From: Candidatus Avoscillospira stercoripullorum
Lineage (GTDB): Bacteria > Bacillota > Clostridia > Oscillospirales > Oscillospiraceae
Direction: 5' to 3'
DNA length: 10,666 nt
NCBI GenBank assembly: GCA_018712905.1
Contig: DVGD01000234.1
Coordinates: forward strand, 1 to 10,666
Made by a program: the position numbers and the translations under genes
The notes under the pieces: model-generated
What the model was told of the DNA's origin: nothing
The model's input: the letters and a program-made list of their open reading frames with translations, nothing else
Databases searched by the model: none
Shown: positions 8,033 through 10,666 of the stretch, in pieces
How positions within the stretch are numbered: position 1 is the stretch's first letter
Layout: the number at the start of each line of letters is the position of its first letter

Positions 8033-8895
8033 GAACCTACGGCGAGCTCTACCGCCAGGTTCGTCACGCGCTGGAGGAAGAGGAAGGAGAAAACGCCGCT
8101 TTTGCGGCGCGGGAATTATTGCAATTTGTCACCGGCCGGGATCAGGCCACTCTCATGGCCATGCAGGGACTGTTCGCCCCCGAGGAGGTGGCGGAGCGGT
8201 ATCTGGAGCTGGCCGAACGAATGCTGGCGGGAGAACCGCTGGCGTACATCTTGGGGCAGTGGAGCTTCTACGGCCTCAATCTCACCGTGAGCCCCGACGT
8301 GCTCATCCCCCGGGATGACACCATGGCCGTGGTGGATCTTGTGCTGGAGCGGCGGGAGCACCTGCCGGCCACGCCGCGCATACTCGATCTTTGCACCGGC
8401 TCGGGCTGTATCGGTCTGGCGTTGGCCTCTCAGATTAAGGGCGCCCGGGTGACTCTGGCTGATCTCTCCCCGGCGGCGCTGAAGATTGCCAAGAAGAACA
8501 CCGTGGATCTCAGGCTCACGGCGCGGGTTTCCTGCCTCACGGCGGACGCCACAAAGCCCGCCAGCCGCTTTTTGGGTCAGTTCGACGTGGTGATTTCCAA
8601 CCCGCCCTATGTGACCCGGCAGGAGATGGAAGCGCTGCCCCGGTCGGTGAAGAACTTCGAGCCCGCCATGGCGCTCTTCGGCGGGGAGGACGGACTGGAC
8701 TTTTATCGCGCCATCGCCCGGAATTTTACCGCCGCCATCAAGCCCGGCGGCTACCTTGCCCTGGAATTCGGCCAGGGACAGGAGGACGCCGTGTGCTGGA
8801 TTCTGGAGGCGTGGGACTACGAAATTTTGAAGCTGCAGCAGGACGCGGGCGGAATCACCCGCGCCGTCCTGGCACAGAAGAAGGAGCGAGATTGA
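8026..8895 (+). CDS. prmC: Peptide chain release factor N5-glutamine methyltransferase
   Basis: PrmC (HemK) methylates the glutamine of the GGQ motif in release factors, using S-adenosylmethionine, and so speeds translation termination. The 289-residue length is typical. An N-terminal helical domain (about 1-90) includes PLAYILGQWSFYG, the family's substrate-side block. The Rossmann methyltransferase domain has the SAM loop LDLCTGSG with D121 and G125, and the catalytic SNPPY motif with N192-P-P-Y195, diagnostic for N-methylation of Gln. VLIPRDDT is near the family's usual IPRPET block but has Asp where Pro and Glu are common. The ATG lies inside the end of the DUF1385 gene (ATGGTGA), suggesting translational coupling. 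In many Bacillota prfA, its substrate gene, is adjacent; here recA follows instead, one base after the stop. Confidence 0.95.
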   Translation: MVRTYGELYRQVRHALEEEEGENAAFAARELLQFVTGRDQATLMAMQGLFAPEEVAERYLELAERMLAGEPLAYILGQWSFYGLNLTVSPDVLIPRDDTMAVVDLVLERREHLPATPRILDLCTGSGCIGLALASQIKGARVTLADLSPAALKIAKKNTVDLRLTARVSCLTADATKPASRFLGQFDVVISNPPYVTRQEMEALPRSVKNFEPAMALFGGEDGLDFYRAIARNFTAAIKPGGYLALEFGQGQEDAVCWILEAWDYEILKLQQDAGGITRAVLAQKKERD

Positions 8896-8896
8896 T

Positions 8897-10009
8897 ATGG
8901 AGAAGAAGAAATCCGGCATGGATACGCCGTCCCCGGCCAGCGACAAGAAGAAGGCGCTGGAGACGGCCATCGCCCAGATTGAAAAGAACTTCGGCAAGGG
9001 CACGGTAATGCGCCTGGGGGACAAGCCCGAGATGCAGGTGGACGCCATTCCCACCGGTTCCCTGGCGCTGGACGCGGCGCTGGGCATCGGCGGCGTGCCC
9101 AAGGGGCGGATCATCGAGATCTACGGTCCTGAATCCTCTGGTAAAACCACCCTCGCCCTCCATATTGTGGCGCAGGCACAAAAGCGCGGCGGCGAAGTGG
9201 CCTTTGTGGATGCCGAGCACGCCTTGGATCCAGACTATGCCGCGGCCATCGGCGTGGACATCGACAACATGCTCGTCTCCCAGCCCGATACCGGCGAGCA
9301 GGCACTGGAAATCACCGACGCGCTGGTGCGCTCCGGCGCCGTGGACGTGGTGGTGGTGGACTCCGTGGCCGCCCTCACCCCCCGGCAGGAAATCGAGGGC
9401 GAAATGGGCGACACCTTTGTGGGTCTCCAGGCGCGGCTCATGTCCCAGGCGCTGCGGAAGCTGGCCGGCAGCATCGCCAAGACCAACTGCGTGGTTATCT
9501 TTATTAACCAGCTGCGCATGAAGATCGGCGTCATGTACGGAAATCCCGAGACCACCACCGGCGGCAATGCCCTCAAGTTCTACGCCTCGGTGCGAATCGA
9601 CATTCGCCGCATCGAGGCCATCAAGAATGGCTCGGAGATCATCGGCAACCGTACCCGGGCGAAGATTGTCAAGAACAAGGTGGCGCCGCCCTTTAAGGAG
9701 GCCGTGTTCGACATCATGTACGGCGAGGGCATCTCCAAGTGGGGTGAGCTCACCGACCTGGCCGTGCAGCTGGATATCATCCAGAAGAGTGGCAGCTGGT
9801 TCTCCATGGGAGACGAGCGCATTGGCCAGGGACGCGACAGCGTCAAGACGTATCTGATGAACAACCCTGAAATCGCCGAGGAGGTGGAGGCCAAGGTGCG
9901 CGCCAACCTCTACCAGCTCAATGGCCGCAAGCCCAAGGCAGCGCCCCAGCCCCGGCCGGAGGCCAAGGCCGTGAGTGTGAAGGCCGACGACTTCAACGAT
10001 GACGATTGA
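8897..10009 (+). CDS. recA: Recombinase RecA
   Basis: Forms ATP-dependent filaments on single-stranded DNA, carries out strand exchange in recombinational repair, and acts as co-protease for LexA cleavage in the SOS response. The 370-residue length is at the upper end of normal. Walker A GPESSGKTT spans 77-85 with K83. The catalytic glutamate is E107 in FVDAEHALDP. The Walker B strand is VDVVVVDSVAAL, the L2 loop region includes GNPETTTGGNALKF, and the C-terminus is acidic (DDFNDDD), as in most RecA proteins. No intein is present. The ATG at 8897 follows AAGGAG at 8881-8886, ten bases upstream inside the prmC end. An in-frame ATG at 8918 is possible but has no better site. I see no separate promoter or GAACn4GTTC-type LexA box just upstream. 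The end overlaps recX. Confidence 0.98.
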   Translation: MEKKKSGMDTPSPASDKKKALETAIAQIEKNFGKGTVMRLGDKPEMQVDAIPTGSLALDAALGIGGVPKGRIIEIYGPESSGKTTLALHIVAQAQKRGGEVAFVDAEHALDPDYAAAIGVDIDNMLVSQPDTGEQALEITDALVRSGAVDVVVVDSVAALTPRQEIEGEMGDTFVGLQARLMSQALRKLAGSIAKTNCVVIFINQLRMKIGVMYGNPETTTGGNALKFYASVRIDIRRIEAIKNGSEIIGNRTRAKIVKNKVAPPFKEAVFDIMYGEGISKWGELTDLAVQLDIIQKSGSWFSMGDERIGQGRDSVKTYLMNNPEIAEEVEAKVRANLYQLNGRKPKAAPQPRPEAKAVSVKADDFNDDD

Positions 10010-10631
10010 GAAATTAGAGCCCCTTTCCCAGCAGCCCCATATGTTTCGCATTACGCTCTCCGACGGTACGCGGCTTAAAACCCAGGACTATGTGGTGGCG
10101 GCGCTTCACCTCCGCACGGGCATGGAATTGGACGAAGAAGCCCACCAGCAGCTTCTGGATGCCGTGGGCAAGGCCTCGGCCAAGACCAGGGCGGTGCGGA
10201 TGATCTCTGCGGCCGGCCACTCCAAGAAGGAGCTACAGCGGCGGCTGGTGGAGAAGGGAGAGCGGGTGGAGGACGCCCAGGAGGCCGTTGCCTGGCTTTC
10301 GGAGCTCAAGCTCCTGGACGACGCCAAAACCGCCGAGCAGCTGGTGCGCTCCGCCGTGGCCAAGGGCTATGGCCGCAGCCGAATCCGGCAGATTCTCTAT
10401 GAAAAATCCATTCCCCAGGAATATTGGGAGGATGCCCTTTCCTTGGTGCCGGAGATGGACGAGGCCATCGACCGCTTTTTGGAGCGCCGCTTCCGCGGAA
10501 ACGCACCCGAGGAAAAGGAAGTCAAGCGCGCCGTGGACGCCCTCTTGCGCCGCGGCCACAGCTACAGCGATATCCGCGCGGGCTTGCAGCGGTACGATGA
10601 ATCCCTGGAGCTGGACGACGCGGAATTGTAG
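9999..10631 (+). CDS. recX: RecA regulatory protein RecX
   Basis: RecX binds RecA filaments and limits or tunes their activity. The 210-residue protein shows the family's repeated three-helix modules: SAAGHSKKELQRRLVEKG (about 69-86), then the AVAWLSELKLLDD region, and a later RGHSYSDIRAGL module near 185-196. Conserved features such as LKLLDDAKTAEQLVR and KGYGRSRIRQIL fit well. The ATG at 9999 lies 11 bases before the end of recA (ATGACGATTGA). No good Shine-Dalgarno sits at the proper distance, so translation probably depends on ribosomes finishing recA. An in-frame ATG at 10041 would shorten it by 14 residues and also lacks a site. The recA-recX order is common in bacteria and supports the call. 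The gene is complete, with TAG at 10629-10631. Confidence 0.93.
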   Translation: MTIEKLEPLSQQPHMFRITLSDGTRLKTQDYVVAALHLRTGMELDEEAHQQLLDAVGKASAKTRAVRMISAAGHSKKELQRRLVEKGERVEDAQEAVAWLSELKLLDDAKTAEQLVRSAVAKGYGRSRIRQILYEKSIPQEYWEDALSLVPEMDEAIDRFLERRFRGNAPEEKEVKRAVDALLRRGHSYSDIRAGLQRYDESLELDDAEL

Positions 10632-10666
10632 GGCACGGCGGGTGCAGGCTGTAGGGGTCGATCTCC
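10632..10666. other. Right-edge intergenic sequence, possible start of a hairpin or repeat
   Basis: These 35 bases after recX hold no gene. They end in GTAGGGGTCGATCTCC at the window edge. The segment GGGTCGATC could be the left arm of an inverted repeat (terminator or dispersed intergenic repeat) whose right arm would lie outside. Nothing within the window proves this. Confidence 0.2.

Noticed and set aside
8844..8863. Inverted repeat CGCGGG / CCCGCG with an 8-base loop near the end of prmC, as a terminator before recA
   Set aside because: It lies within prmC coding sequence (AGGIT region) and has no T-tract after it. The six-base GC stem is expected by chance in such DNA.
8855..10051. Antisense open frame (398 codons) opposite recA
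   Set aside because: Register shadow of recA; no recognisable domain.

Overview
The window reads as a chromosomal stretch of a GC-rich member of the Bacillota, most likely class Clostridia and probably the Oscillospirales/Ruminococcaceae side. This rests on the clostridial-type DnaE, the DUF1385 (YqhQ) plus prmC pair, strong AAGGAGG-type ribosome binding sites, a lipoprotein signal peptide, and codon usage with heavy G/C at third positions. The taxonomic placement is inference. All eight genes lie on the + strand and cover almost the whole window. I see no RNA gene, insertion sequence, phage gene or CRISPR array.

Layout: dnaE (21-3482, replicative polymerase alpha subunit) comes first. A 102-base gap follows, the only real intergenic space, holding a good extended -10 promoter (TATAAT at 3538-3543). 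From there seven genes run in tight succession: a lipoprotein with FG-GAP/VCBS-like calcium-loop motifs (3585-4922), an OmpR/PhoB-type response regulator (4934-5620), a membrane sensor histidine kinase (5649-7073), a DUF1385/YqhQ membrane protein (7082-8032), the release-factor methyltransferase prmC (8026-8895), recA (8897-10009) and recX (9999-10631). Gaps are 11, 28 and 8 bases, then a 7-base overlap, a 1-base gap and an 11-base overlap, so co-transcription is likely. The last 35 bases hold no gene.

Functionally the run joins an envelope signalling module (surface lipoprotein, kinase, regulator) to a membrane protein of unknown biochemistry, a translation-termination enzyme, and the recombinase RecA with its modulator RecX. 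Most of the content is housekeeping. The points most worth a second look are the lipoprotein coupled to the two-component system, the histidine kinase that has no ATG/GTG/TTG start in the right place and seems to begin at CTG, and recA placed one base after prmC with no visible promoter or SOS box of its own. I found no convincing evidence of a wholly new system.
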